Shown here piece after piece: positions 12,511 through 20,794 of a stretch of DNA of 64,000 nt; within the stretch, counting starts at the first letter, position 1; each line of letters starts with the position of its first letter. A program made the translations under genes and the position numbers. The notes under the pieces are model-generated. The model did no database searches. It worked only from the letters and a program-made list of their open reading frames with translations, and was not told the DNA's origin. Source of the DNA: Aeromicrobium yanjiei (lineage in GTDB: Bacteria; Actinomycetota; Actinomycetes; Propionibacteriales; Nocardioidaceae); assembly GCF_009649075.1 (NCBI RefSeq), contig NZ_CP045737.1, positions 248,001 through 312,000 of the forward strand, written 5' to 3'.

Positions 12511-12583
12511 CCCGCCCAGATCTGCGGGCTCCTGCACGCTTCTCAGCGGGAATTCGGTGCAGGACTCCGCAGATCTGGGCGGG
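12511..12583. repeat. 73-nt near-perfect palindrome between convergent yqeY and PBP genes
   Basis: CCCGCCCAGATCTGCGG (12511-12527) is exactly complementary to 12567-12583. After one mismatch and one wobble, CTCCTGCAC-type arms continue the stem (12530-12537 with 12557-12564), leaving a 19-base loop. The stem is about 27 pairs. It may terminate transcription from both sides, but there is no T-tract. Size and the AGATYTGG..GCGGG core resemble the palindromes at 19735 and 20777. Confidence 0.8.
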
Positions 12584-12613
12584 GGTGGAGCGGTGGAGCG
12601 GTGGAGCGGGGGG

Positions 12614-14785
12614 TCAGGCGCGGTCGCGGTCGCGGCCCCGCGGCTTGGGCTTCTTGCCCCGGTCGTCGTCGCTCTTGGCCACCTTCTTGGCCACGGGCTG
12701 GCGCTTCGGCGGAGGATCGAAGTTGACCGGGGTCAGGTAGTCCTGGATCTTCTGCATGGCCTTGGCCCACATCGGGCCGGCCAGCGAGCTGCCGCCGACG
12801 GACTGGAAGTTGAGGAAGGCGCCGTTGATCTTGACGCCGGCCAGCGAGCGCGGGCTGCCGTTCTTCTTCACGCCGGCGATCATCGAGGCGGTCGAGAGCT
12901 CGGGGGTGTAACCGACGTACCAGACCGACTGGTTGTCCTGGGCGGTTCCGGTCTTGGCGGCTGACGGGATCCGCAGCCCGGTGCCGTTCTGGAAGCCGAA
13001 GCCTCCGCGCTCCTGCACCCCGCGCAGGATGTCGTTGATCTGCGCGGCCTCGTCCTTGGACATGACCTCTGAGCAGACCGGCTTGAACCGCTTGAGCGTG
13101 TTGCCCTTGGCGTCGAGGATCTCGGCGACCGGACGCGGCTTGCAGTACTCGCCGCCCGAGGCGAACGTCGCGTACGCCGCGGCCATGTCGAGCGGGCTCA
13201 CGTTGGTGACGCCGAGAGTGAACGGCCCGACCTGCTGGTTGTCGAGGACCGTGATGCCCATCGACTCGGCGGCCTTGACGACGTTGCAGAGGCCGGCCAT
13301 CTTCTCCAGCTGCGCGAAGTAGGTGTTCACCGACTCGCGGGTGCCGGTGTACATGTTCTTGCTGCCCGACGTGGTCGAGTTCTTGACCGGCCACGGATCG
13401 GTGATGTTGAGGCCCTCGCAGGTCTTGAACGAGCCGCCCGGGATGGTCATGCTCGCCGGCGAGTTGAACGTCTGGCCGACGTCGATGCCCTTGTTGAGCG
13501 CTGCGGTGACGGTGAAGAGCTTGAACGTCGAGCCGGCCGGGAAGCCGCCGGAGTCGCCGTAGCGGCGAGGGACGACGAAGTTGATGAAGGACTGGCCCTT
13601 CTTCTTGCTGCGGCCCATCGGACGCGACTGCGAGAGGGCGCGGACCTTGCCGGTGCCGGGCTCGATGGACGCGAGCGCCGCGATGGCCTCGTTGTCGGTG
13701 GGCTTCACGGTGGACTCGACCGCGTCGTCGGTGGCCTTCTGGGCACGCAGGTCGAAGTTGGACTTGATCGTCAGGCCACCGCGCTCGAGGAGTGTCTGGC
13801 GCTCCTGGGTCGTGGCGCCGAGCGCGGGCTGGCGCAGCAGCCAGCGGCGGGCGTAGTCGCACGAGAACTCGGCGGCCGAGCTGACGCAGCCGTTGGGGAA
13901 CTCGGTGATCTTGAGCGCGAGCGGGGCGGCCTGGAACTTCTCGGCCTGCTTCGGCGTGATCTTGCCGAGGCGCGCCATGACCGCGAGCACGGTGTTGCGC
14001 CGCTGCAGGGCCTTCTCGGGGTAGACGTTGGGATCGAACTCGACCGGGTTCTTGACCAGGCCGGCGAGCGTCGCGGCCTGCCGGGCGTTGAGGCTGTCGG
14101 GGCTGCGGGAGAAGTAGTGGAACGAGGCCGCGCTGATGCCGTAGGCGCCGTCACCGAAGTACGCCAGGTTGAGGTAGCGCTCCAGGATCTCCTTCTTGGT
14201 GTGCGTCGCCTCGTAGTCGATCGCGAGCTTGAGCTCGCGGATCTTGCGCGCGGTCGACTTCTCGGTGGCCGCCTTGACCTGCTCCTTGGTCGTGGCCTGC
14301 GACACGAGCGTGAGCTTGACGAGCTGCTGCGTGATCGACGATCCACCCTGCGTCTGGCCCTCGGACGCGTTGTTGACCAGCGCGCGGAGCGTGCCCTTGA
14401 GGTCGAGGGCGCCGTGCTCGAAGAAGCGGTTGTCCTCGATCGAGATCAGTGCGTCCTGCATGACCGGCGCGATGTCCTTCAGCGGGACGTCCTGCCGATT
14501 CTCCTTGTAGAAGTACGCGATCAGGTCGCCGTTGGAGGCCAGGAGGCGGGTCGTCTGGGCGTTGGGCTGGTCCTCCAGCTCCAGAGGCATCTCGACGACG
14601 TCATTGGTCACGTCGTTGAACGTGACCGCGACCAGCGCCGTCGCCGGGATCATCATGAGGGCGATCAGCAGACCGGCGAACGCCGAGAGGCCGGCCATGA
14701 CGCCGATGCGACCACCGCGCCCGCCCGTGCGCGGCTCGGTCTGGGCAGCGCGGCGTAGCAGGTTGCGGAAGTCGTCCAAAGCCAT
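12614..14785 (-). CDS. Bifunctional class A penicillin-binding protein (PonA2-type)
   Basis: This 723-residue protein has a short cytoplasmic N-terminus, one membrane anchor (about residues 30-56), a glycosyltransferase family 51 domain with EDNRFFEHGALD and the QLVKLTLVSQATTKEQ region, then a transpeptidase domain with GSTFKLFT (SxxK near residue 418), SVN and AKTGTAQDN (KTG near 610). It polymerises and cross-links peptidoglycan outside the membrane. The C-terminus is basic and ends GKKPKPRGRDRDRA. The gene is divergent from the WhiB regulator, as M. tuberculosis ponA2 is from whiB4 and the Streptomyces gene is from wblA. Unlike mycobacterial PonA2, no C-terminal PASTA domain is visible. 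A -10 hexamer 7 bases before the ATG suggests a leaderless mRNA. Confidence 0.93.
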   Translation of the reverse strand: MALDDFRNLLRRAAQTEPRTGGRGGRIGVMAGLSAFAGLLIALMMIPATALVAVTFNDVTNDVVEMPLELEDQPNAQTTRLLASNGDLIAYFYKENRQDVPLKDIAPVMQDALISIEDNRFFEHGALDLKGTLRALVNNASEGQTQGGSSITQQLVKLTLVSQATTKEQVKAATEKSTARKIRELKLAIDYEATHTKKEILERYLNLAYFGDGAYGISAASFHYFSRSPDSLNARQAATLAGLVKNPVEFDPNVYPEKALQRRNTVLAVMARLGKITPKQAEKFQAAPLALKITEFPNGCVSSAAEFSCDYARRWLLRQPALGATTQERQTLLERGGLTIKSNFDLRAQKATDDAVESTVKPTDNEAIAALASIEPGTGKVRALSQSRPMGRSKKKGQSFINFVVPRRYGDSGGFPAGSTFKLFTVTAALNKGIDVGQTFNSPASMTIPGGSFKTCEGLNITDPWPVKNSTTSGSKNMYTGTRESVNTYFAQLEKMAGLCNVVKAAESMGITVLDNQQVGPFTLGVTNVSPLDMAAAYATFASGGEYCKPRPVAEILDAKGNTLKRFKPVCSEVMSKDEAAQINDILRGVQERGGFGFQNGTGLRIPSAAKTGTAQDNQSVWYVGYTPELSTASMIAGVKKNGSPRSLAGVKINGAFLNFQSVGGSSLAGPMWAKAMQKIQDYLTPVNFDPPPKRQPVAKKVAKSDDDRGKKPKPRGRDRDRA

Positions 14786-14792
14786 GCCCCAC

Positions 14793-14798
14793 AGCGTA
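14793..14798 (-). promoter_or_regulatory. -10 hexamer TACGCT of the PBP gene, leaderless type
   Basis: On the minus strand TACGCT is followed by 7 bases and then the ATG at 14785, so transcription would begin at the start codon. Confidence 0.5.
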
Positions 14799-14964
14799 CG
14801 TGACGGACGGCAACCCCTCCATCACCCGACACGAACGCGACAAGGTGTCTAGTTCTTTGTGGCTAGTCAAAATGGCCCGCTTGCGTCTGCCGCCGGGAGG
14901 ACGAAGTTCCTAGATTTGTCAGTACCAACTTCGGTCATCCGACCGGTCTCGGGGGAGGTACAGG

Positions 14965-15222
14965 ATGTGGAATGAGAACTGGGCGGCTGAAGCCGCCTGT
15001 CGGGGCAAGTCCGACGCCTTGTTCGTCAAGGGCGCCGAGCAGAACCGTGCGAAGCAGGTCTGCGGGACGTGCCATGTCCGGGCGGAGTGCCTGGCCGAAG
15101 CGCTGGACAACCGCATCGAGTGGGGCGTCTGGGGCGGCATGACCGAGCGGGAGCGCCGTGCGCTGCTGCGTCGTCGCCCGAACGTCACCGCGTGGCGCAG
15201 CATCCTCCAGGTCGCGGTCTAG
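14965..15222 (+). CDS. WhiB-family iron-sulfur regulator (WblA/WhiB4 type)
   Basis: This 85-residue protein has the four Cys ligands of the 4Fe-4S cluster (Cys13 in AACRG, then CGTC and AEC) and the GVWGG turn followed by a basic C-terminal segment (ERERRALLRRRP) for DNA contact. WhiB proteins bind promoters with SigA and respond to O2, NO or redox state. Position beside a class A PBP and two ArsA-like ATPases is the same as WblA in Streptomyces and WhiB4 in Mycobacterium, so orthology is likely. The ATG follows a strong GGGGGAGG ribosome site. The 179-base upstream region is comparatively AT-rich and should carry the promoter, but no single hexamer pair stands out. Confidence 0.93.
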   Translation: MWNENWAAEAACRGKSDALFVKGAEQNRAKQVCGTCHVRAECLAEALDNRIEWGVWGGMTERERRALLRRRPNVTAWRSILQVAV

Positions 15223-15246
15223 CCAGTACGTCTGGCCCCCACGTCC

Positions 15247-16452
15247 TCACGCCTGCTGGTCGTCGCCGCTCAGCAGCGAACCGATCCGGCGCAGGCCGTC
15301 GAGGTCGTGCACGTCACCGGCCAGCGCTGCCACCGACACCGTCGGCACGGCGGGGTGCGCCGCGCTGAAGCGCTTCTTGAGGCGTGACTCGCGTGCGTCG
15401 ACCCGCATGCGGTCGGCGTGGATCGCCAGCAGCTCGGCGGTCATCTTGTCGGTCTCGTCGCCCGCTGCGAGCCTGCGCCCCGCGGACTCCGCGTCGGCCT
15501 CGGTGATGCCGTCGGCGCCGTTCTCGTGGACGCGGTTGACGACCAGGCCGGCCAGGGGCATCTGCTCCGCGGCGAGGCGCTCGACGAAGTACGACGCCTC
15601 GCGCATCGCGGCCGGCTCCGGTGCGGCGACCACCACGAACGCGGTGCCCTTGGCCTGCAGCAGCGCGTAGGTGCTCTCGGCACGCTGGCGGAACCCGCCG
15701 AACAGGGTGTCGAACGCCGCGATGAACGTCTGCATGTCGGTCAGCACCTGCGCGCCCAGCACCTTGTTGAGGGCGCTCGTCACGATGCCGAAGCCGGCGC
15801 TCAGCAGCCGCGCCGGTCCCTTCGCGGGGGCCAGCATGAGCTTGATGAACCGGCCGTCGAGCATCGACGACAGCCGGTCGGGCGCGTCGAGGAAGTCCAG
15901 TGCGGACCGTGACGGCGGGGTGTCCACGACGATGAGGTCCCAGCGGCCGGTCGCGTGAAGCTGGCCCAGCTTCTCCATCGCCATGTACTCCTGCGTGCCC
16001 GCGAACGAGCTGGACAGGGCCACGTAGAACGGGTTGCTGAGGATCTGCTGCGCCTTGTCGGGTGTCGCATGCTGCTCGACGACCTCGTCGAACGTCCGCT
16101 TCATGTCCAGCATCATCGCGTCGAGCGACCCGCCGGCGCTGTCGTCGACGTCCTTGACCGGTCGCGGGGTGTTGTCGAGCTCGGTCAACCCCATCGACTG
16201 GGCGAGACGGCGCGCGGGGTCGATCGTCAGGACGCACACCGTGCGGCCCTTCTCGGCGGCGCGGAGGGCCAGGGCCGCGGCGGACGTGGTCTTGCCCACT
16301 CCGCCGGAGCCGCAGCACACGACGATCTCGGTCGTGCGGTCGTCGAGCAGCGCGTCGACGTCGAGCCGACCGGCGACGGTCGTACGGGTGCCGCCGCGCG
16401 GCGTCGTCCGTCCCTTGCGGGCCGAGGGGGTCGTCTGTGCCTTCCCGGTCAT
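15247..16452 (-). CDS. ArsA-like anion-transporter-type ATPase, second subunit
   Basis: This 401-residue P-loop ATPase of the ArsA/GET3 group has a deviant Walker A (CGSGGVGKTT, about residues 47-56), a switch region (LTIDPARRLAQSMG) and VVDTPPSRSALDFLDAPDRL. It has a 40-residue basic N-terminal extension (KGRTTPRGGTRTTVAG) absent from its partner. It overlaps the upstream ATPase gene by 4 bases, and the two probably form a heterodimer. The pair corresponds to Rv3679/Rv3680, reported to help redox and nitrosative stress tolerance in mycobacteria. No arsenic genes are nearby. Convergent with whiB, 24 bases apart. Confidence 0.88.
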   Translation of the reverse strand: MTGKAQTTPSARKGRTTPRGGTRTTVAGRLDVDALLDDRTTEIVVCCGSGGVGKTTSAAALALRAAEKGRTVCVLTIDPARRLAQSMGLTELDNTPRPVKDVDDSAGGSLDAMMLDMKRTFDEVVEQHATPDKAQQILSNPFYVALSSSFAGTQEYMAMEKLGQLHATGRWDLIVVDTPPSRSALDFLDAPDRLSSMLDGRFIKLMLAPAKGPARLLSAGFGIVTSALNKVLGAQVLTDMQTFIAAFDTLFGGFRQRAESTYALLQAKGTAFVVVAAPEPAAMREASYFVERLAAEQMPLAGLVVNRVHENGADGITEADAESAGRRLAAGDETDKMTAELLAIHADRMRVDARESRLKKRFSAAHPAVPTVSVAALAGDVHDLDGLRRIGSLLSGDDQQA

Positions 16453-17408
16453 GCGAGGTCTCCCAGCTGGTCGGCGAGCTCGAACAGGGCACCCAGGTCG
16501 ATGCCGTCACCCAGCAGCGGCAGCTCGACGAGGGGGACGCCGCACTCCTCCAGGATCGTGCGCTGCCCGTCCTGCAGGCGCTGGCGCTCCAGGTGGGCCA
16601 GGCCGCCCTCGATCAGGTCAGGGGCGGCGGCCGGCTCGAGGCCCACCCGCTGCAGGGACTGCTCGACCTGCGACGGCGCGAGCGTGCCGTCCTCGAGGGC
16701 GTCACGGGTGGTCGCCGAGACGAGTGACGGTCGTACGAGGTTGAGGATCACGTGACCGACCGGGAGCCGCTCGGACGTCAGCTCGGCGATGCCGTCGATG
16801 GTCTCCTGGACGGGCATCTCCTCCAGCACCGTCACGAGGTGGACGTGCGTCTGCGGCGAACGCATCATCTCCATGATCGAGTCGGCCTGGCGGCGGATCG
16901 GGCCGACCTTGGCGAGACCGGCGACCTCGGAGTTCACGTTGAGGAAGCGGGTGATGCGCCCCGTCGGCGGCGCGTCCATGATGACCGCGTCGTACGAGAA
17001 CGAGTCGCCGTCGCGGCGACGGGCGGCCTCGTAGACCTTGCCGGTCAGCAGCACGTCGCGGACGCCGGGGGCGATGGTCGTGGCGAAGTCGATGATGCCG
17101 AACTTGTCGAGCGCCTTGCCCGCCCGGCCGAGCCGGTAGTACATCGCGAGGTACTCCAGCAGCGCGGCCTCCGGGTCGATCGCCAGCGCGTAGACCTCGC
17201 CGCCGCCCAGGCCGACCGCGATCTGGCGCTCCTCGTAGGGCAGCGGCGGGACGTCGAACAGCTGGGCGATGCCTTGGCGGCCCTCGACCTCGCACAGCAG
17301 GACCTTCTTGCCCTGCCCGGCGAGGGACATGGCCAGGGCGGCGGCGACGGTCGTCTTGCCGGTGCCGCCCTTGCCGGTGACGACGTGGAGCTGGGTGGAA
17401 TGGGGCAC
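16449..17408 (-). CDS. ArsA-like anion-transporter-type ATPase, first subunit
   Basis: This 319-residue protein has an intact deviant Walker A (VTGKGGTGKTTVAAALA, residues 9-25), switch I (CEVEGRQGIAQLFD) and switch II (VIMDAPPTGRITRFLNV), and the ArsA-family C-terminal ATP-binding region. It is first of a two-gene operon with the neighbouring ATPase (4-base overlap), and the paralogues likely work together in the cytoplasm or at the membrane. Neither has the duplicated halves of true ArsA. It begins with ATG at 17408, 109 bases from the divergent DUF4177 gene, so both promoters must lie in that gap. Confidence 0.88.
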   Translation of the reverse strand: MPHSTQLHVVTGKGGTGKTTVAAALAMSLAGQGKKVLLCEVEGRQGIAQLFDVPPLPYEERQIAVGLGGGEVYALAIDPEAALLEYLAMYYRLGRAGKALDKFGIIDFATTIAPGVRDVLLTGKVYEAARRRDGDSFSYDAVIMDAPPTGRITRFLNVNSEVAGLAKVGPIRRQADSIMEMMRSPQTHVHLVTVLEEMPVQETIDGIAELTSERLPVGHVILNLVRPSLVSATTRDALEDGTLAPSQVEQSLQRVGLEPAAAPDLIEGGLAHLERQRLQDGQRTILEECGVPLVELPLLGDGIDLGALFELADQLGDLA

Positions 17409-17505
17409 GTGTCGAGCCTACCGAGGACAGGCCAGATCGCCCGTCGATCGCGGGCATCCGCCGGCAGCGGGCATCGGCGGGCCCCCCGTGGGCGGCGTGC
17501 AGCGA

Positions 17506-17511
17506 TACAGT
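17506..17511 (+). promoter_or_regulatory. -10 hexamer TACAGT of the DUF4177 operon, leaderless type
   Basis: TACAGT ends 6 bases before the ATG of the first gene of the DUF4177-RidA-NUDIX-MBL run. No ribosome site precedes the ATG. Confidence 0.5.
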
Positions 17512-17517
17512 CGGCCC

Positions 17518-17673
17518 ATGACGAAATGGGAGTACCTCACCGCCCCGGTCCTCGTGCACGCCACGAAGCAGATCCTCGACAACTTCGGCCAGGACGGCTG
17601 GGAGCTCGTGCAGATCGTTCCCGGCATGAACCCGGAGAACCTGGTCGCCTACTTCAAGCGCCCGGCGAGCTGA
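17518..17673 (+). CDS. Small DUF4177-type protein
   Basis: This 51-residue protein (MTKWEYLTAPVLVHATKQIL) carries the pattern of DUF4177: an initial KWEY strand and the GQDGWELVQIVPG core. The function is unknown. It is the first gene of a tightly coupled run, its stop overlapping the RidA start by one base (TGATG). M. tuberculosis has the same small gene annotated as Rv3678A, beside Rv3678c (RidA), which supports it as real despite its size. Confidence 0.82.
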   Translation: MTKWEYLTAPVLVHATKQILDNFGQDGWELVQIVPGMNPENLVAYFKRPAS

Positions 17674-18131
17674 TGGCTGCCGTCGACGACCGCCTCGCCG
17701 AGCTCGGCCTGTCCGTCCCGCCGGTGCCGGCCCCCGTCGCGGTGTACGTCCCGGCGGTGCGCTCGGGATCGTACGTCTTCACGTCGGGACAGCTGCCGCT
17801 GCAGGACGGCCAGCTCCTGGCCACCGGCAAGGTGGGCGGCGACGTCAGCGCCGACAACGCGTACGACTGTGCGCGGCAGTGCGCGCTCAACGCGATCGCG
17901 GCCGTGAAGTCATTGGTCGACCTGGACGACGTGGTGCGAGTGGTCAAGGCGACGGTGTTCGTCTCCAGCACGCCCGACTTCACCGGCCAGCCGGCTGTCG
18001 CCAACGGCGCCAGCGAGCTGTTCGGCGCCGCGTTCGGCGATGCCGGCCAGCACGCCCGCAGTGCCGTCGGCGTGCCCGTCCTGCCGCTGGACGCCCCGGT
18101 GGAGGTCGAGCTGGTCGTCGAGGTCCGATGA
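17673..18131 (+). CDS. RidA/YjgF/YER057c/UK114-family protein
   Basis: This 152-residue protein belongs to the Rid family of small trimeric proteins; RidA itself hydrolyses reactive enamine/imine intermediates. Features: SGSYVFTSGQLPLQDGQL, the central helix with ALNAIAAVKSLVDLDDVVRVVK, and the end segment RSAVGVPVLPLDAPVEVELVVEV. The Arg that binds the substrate carboxylate in active RidA appears to be conserved in ARSAVGV. It resembles the Rv3678c-type subgroup, whose substrate is not known. Overlaps the next gene by 4 bases. Confidence 0.87.
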   Translation: MAAVDDRLAELGLSVPPVPAPVAVYVPAVRSGSYVFTSGQLPLQDGQLLATGKVGGDVSADNAYDCARQCALNAIAAVKSLVDLDDVVRVVKATVFVSSTPDFTGQPAVANGASELFGAAFGDAGQHARSAVGVPVLPLDAPVEVELVVEVR

Positions 18132-18952
18132 CCGTCCGCATCCCGATGCCCGCGCGGCTGCGCGAGCGCGCCGTCAACCCGCCGGCCGATCCGGCCGTTC
18201 CGAAGGACGCGGCGACGATCGTCGTCGTCCGCGACGGCGAGCAGGGCATCGAGGCGTATCTCATGCGGCGGCAGACGTCGATGGCGTTCGCGGCCGGGAT
18301 GTACGTCTTCCCCGGTGGCGGGCTGGCGGCTGCGGACGTCGAGCTGCCGACGCCGTGGTTCGGCCCGGACGCCGCGGACTGGGGTCGCCGGTTCCGGTGC
18401 GACCCCGACCTGGCGCGTGGTCTCGTGGTCGCCGCAGTTCGCGAGACGTTCGAGGAGACCGGCATCCTGCTGGCCGGCCCCGACGGCGACACGGTGGTCG
18501 CCGACACGAGCGGCGCGGAGATGCAGGCCGCCCGTGAGGCCCTGGAGGCCGGTGAGCTCGCGTTCGCGGACTTCCTGAACCGCGAGGGCCTCGTGCTGCG
18601 GGCGGACCTGCTCGGCGCCTGGGCGCACTGGATCACCCCGGCGTTCGAGCCGCGTCGTTATGACACCCGGTTCTTCGTCGCGGCACTGCCGGAGGGGCAG
18701 CAGGTCGGCACAATGAGCCGCGAGGCGGACCGCGCCGACTGGGCGCCGCTGAGTGCGGTGCTGCGGGCGGTCGAGGCCGGGGAGGCGGCGATGATGCCGC
18801 CCACCGTGACCGCGTGCCGGGAGGTGTCGGCCTTCACCGCCGGCACCGTGCTCGCGGCAGCCGCCGAGCGGACGATCCACACGGTCCTTCCCGCGCTCGT
18901 CGTCGTCGACGGCGAGCCCTATCTCGAGACCGACCTCGGAGGTCCCGCATGA
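18128..18952 (+). CDS. NUDIX hydrolase domain protein
   Basis: This 274-residue protein has a NUDIX-like fold. Visible are FPGGGL, then a long insertion, and AAVRETFEETGILL, matching the REx2EExG part of the box (RETFEETG). The glycine-rich start and the helix are separated by about 40 residues instead of the normal 5, as in the NUDT19/YfcD-like acyl-CoA-type proteins, so substrate and activity are uncertain. It lies in a coupled run between the RidA and MBL-fold genes, with 4-base overlaps on both sides. The C-terminal half (DRADWAPLSAVLRAVEAGEAAMMPPT) is shared with actinobacterial homologues. Confidence 0.82.
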   Translation: MTVRIPMPARLRERAVNPPADPAVPKDAATIVVVRDGEQGIEAYLMRRQTSMAFAAGMYVFPGGGLAAADVELPTPWFGPDAADWGRRFRCDPDLARGLVVAAVRETFEETGILLAGPDGDTVVADTSGAEMQAAREALEAGELAFADFLNREGLVLRADLLGAWAHWITPAFEPRRYDTRFFVAALPEGQQVGTMSREADRADWAPLSAVLRAVEAGEAAMMPPTVTACREVSAFTAGTVLAAAAERTIHTVLPALVVVDGEPYLETDLGGPA

Positions 18953-19719
18953 GCAGCAGTGCCGTCACCGTCTCGGAGCGCGCGTCGTACGTCCTGGCCG
19001 ACAACCCGGGACTGATGACGCTCGACGGCACCAACACGTGGATCCTGCGGGAGCCCGGAGCCGCCCGCTCGGTCGTCGTGGACCCGGGGCCGGCCGACGA
19101 CGGCCACCTGCAGGCTGTGCTGGACGCCGCGGGAGAGGTCGCGCTGGTGCTCTTCACGCACCGGCACCACGACCACACCGAGGCGCTCGAGCGGATCGTC
19201 GAGCTGACCGGGGCGCCCACCCGCTCGATCGACCCCGCGTACACGCGCTCCGCCGACGTCCTGGCCGACGGGGACACGATCGACGTCGACGGTCTGCGGC
19301 TCGAGGTCCTGGCGACGCCGGGGCACACCACGGACTCCGCGTGCTTCCTGGTCGGCGCCGAGCGTCTGCTGCTCAGCGGCGACACGATCCTGGGTCGCGG
19401 CACCACGGTCATCGCGCACCCCGACGGCGTCCTCGGCCCCTATCTGGACTCCCTCGCCCGCGTCCGTGAGCTGGTCGAGGAGGGGCTGGTCGAGCAGATC
19501 CTGCCCGGCCACGGCCCCGTCGTCACCGATCCGCTGGCGGTCGTGGACTTCTATCTCGAGCACCGTGCCGAGCGCCTCGACCAGGTCCGTGCCGCGGTCG
19601 CCGCCGGAGCGACCACTCCGCGCGAGGTCGTCGAGACGGTCTACCAGGACGTCGACCAGACCCTGTGGCCCGCCGCCGAGCAGAGCGTCGCCGCCCAGCT
19701 CGCCTACCTGCGCGCCTAG
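18949..19719 (+). CDS. MBL-fold metallo-hydrolase
   Basis: This 256-residue metallo-beta-lactamase-fold enzyme has the zinc motif THRHHDHTE (HxHxDH), a second His in GHTTDSACFL, LLLSGDTILG, and GHGP near the end. The C-terminal helical region (YLEHRAERLDQVRAAV) is like LACTB2 and Rv3677c. LACTB2 is an endoribonuclease; the bacterial function is not established. The ATG at 18949 overlaps the NUDIX stop (ATGA). It is the last gene of the run, and a large palindrome starts 16 bases after its stop. Confidence 0.88.
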   Translation: MSSSAVTVSERASYVLADNPGLMTLDGTNTWILREPGAARSVVVDPGPADDGHLQAVLDAAGEVALVLFTHRHHDHTEALERIVELTGAPTRSIDPAYTRSADVLADGDTIDVDGLRLEVLATPGHTTDSACFLVGAERLLLSGDTILGRGTTVIAHPDGVLGPYLDSLARVRELVEEGLVEQILPGHGPVVTDPLAVVDFYLEHRAERLDQVRAAVAAGATTPREVVETVYQDVDQTLWPAAEQSVAAQLAYLRA

Positions 19720-19734
19720 CCCCGCCCGTCGGTT

Positions 19735-19809
19735 CCAAGATTTGGCGGGTTTGGCCCGCCACACCTCACGAATCGTGAGTTCTGGCGGGCTCAAGGCGCC
19801 AAATCTTGG
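19735..19809. repeat. 75-nt palindromic repeat, left copy flanking the DUF559 gene
   Basis: The outer arms 19735-19747 and 19797-19809 are exact 13-base complements (CCAAGATTTGGCG/CGCCAAATCTTGG). Inner arms CCCGCCA (19755-19761) and TGGCGGG (19783-19789), plus CTCACG/CGTGAG, make a branched or long stem. The reverse complement of 20777-20851 aligns over the same 75 bases without gaps at about 80 percent identity. Confidence 0.85.
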
Positions 19810-19897
19810 TGTCCACAGGTCGGGCGGCGGGCGTACGCCGTCCACAGCTCGGGACTCGCGGGTTCAGCTCGTCTGCGGCCTCCCGGATCGTCGAGGG

Positions 19898-20794
19898 ATG
19901 GAACCTGTCCCCGCTGCCCTGATCGGGCGCGCGTTCACGGTCGCGGACGCGGCCTCCGCCGGCGTCGGGCGGCGAGCCCTCCAGGGGCCGCGATTCGCCA
20001 CGGTGCACCGGGGCGTCTTTCGCGCAGTGGGCACGCCGGCCACGCTGGACCTGCGCGTCCGCGGCGCCCTCCTCGTGCTGCCCGACGACGCGGCGCTGAG
20101 CCACCAGACCGCGCTCGTGTGGTCGGGCTACGACGGCCTGCCCGACGACCCGTTGCACTTCTCGACCGCGTCGGGCACCCGGATCGACCGGCCCGGGATC
20201 GTGCTGCACCGCCGCCAGTTCCGGCTGCGCTCGGCCTTCGTCCACGGGGTGCCGGTCCTCGACCCGGCGCGGACGTTCGTCGACGTCGCGACGGACGTGG
20301 ACGACCGCGAGCTCCTGCGCATCGGCGACTGGCTCGTCCGGCAGGGATTCGTGGACCTGCTCGACCTGCGCGCGTTCGCGATCGCGGAGCACCTCGACGG
20401 CGTGCAGCGGGCGCGCCGCGTCGCGCCGCTGGTCAGGGAGCGGGTCGACTCGGTCCGCGAGTCCGACGTGCGCTGGATCGTGTGGTCGAGCGGTCTGCCG
20501 ATGCCGGAGCCCAATGCGGGGATCTTCGCGGACGCGGGCATCCACATCGCGAACGGCGATCTCGTGTACGAGCGATGGAAGGTGCTGGTCGAGCACGACG
20601 GCTGGCACCACGAGCGCGATGCCGGGCAGCGACAGCGCGACCACCTGCGGCGCGAGCGGATCGAGTCGCTCGGCTGGCGCGTCATCGTCATCACGGCCGA
20701 GGACTTCGCCGATGAGTCACAGATCGCCTGGCGGGTCTACAACGCGCTCGCCGAGCGCGGCTATCGCGGCGCCCGTCCGAGATGTGTCCGCTAG
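19898..20794 (+). CDS. DUF559/AbiEi-like protein with Vsr-type endonuclease-like C-terminus
   Basis: This 298-residue protein starts at ATG 19898. The N-terminal half resembles the winged-helix region of actinobacterial AbiEi-type antitoxin-like proteins (VADAASAGVGRRALQGPRFATVHRGVF, then SHQTALVWSGYDG). The C-terminal half carries the DUF559 pattern of the very-short-patch-repair endonuclease fold: KVLVEHDGWHHERDAGQRQR, DHLRRERIESLGWRVIVIT. The function is unknown; such genes are highly multiplied in some Nocardioidaceae. There is no partner toxin gene next to it. The gene interrupts the conserved MBL-crp neighbourhood and is flanked by inverted copies of a 75-nt repeat, the right copy overlapping its last six codons, which suggests it was acquired as a unit. 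Confidence 0.8.
   Translation: MEPVPAALIGRAFTVADAASAGVGRRALQGPRFATVHRGVFRAVGTPATLDLRVRGALLVLPDDAALSHQTALVWSGYDGLPDDPLHFSTASGTRIDRPGIVLHRRQFRLRSAFVHGVPVLDPARTFVDVATDVDDRELLRIGDWLVRQGFVDLLDLRAFAIAEHLDGVQRARRVAPLVRERVDSVRESDVRWIVWSSGLPMPEPNAGIFADAGIHIANGDLVYERWKVLVEHDGWHHERDAGQRQRDHLRRERIESLGWRVIVITAEDFADESQIAWRVYNALAERGYRGARPRCVR

Noticed and set aside
15222-15236. Hairpin GCCAG-TACGT-CTGGC between whiB and the ArsA-like gene
   Set aside because: Five-pair stem without T-tract, too weak to call a terminator.
15247-17408. Arsenic resistance operon
   Set aside because: The ATPases are ArsA-like, but there is no arsB, arsC, arsR or arsD, and the linkage with WhiB and a PBP is conserved in genomes where these genes are not arsenic genes.
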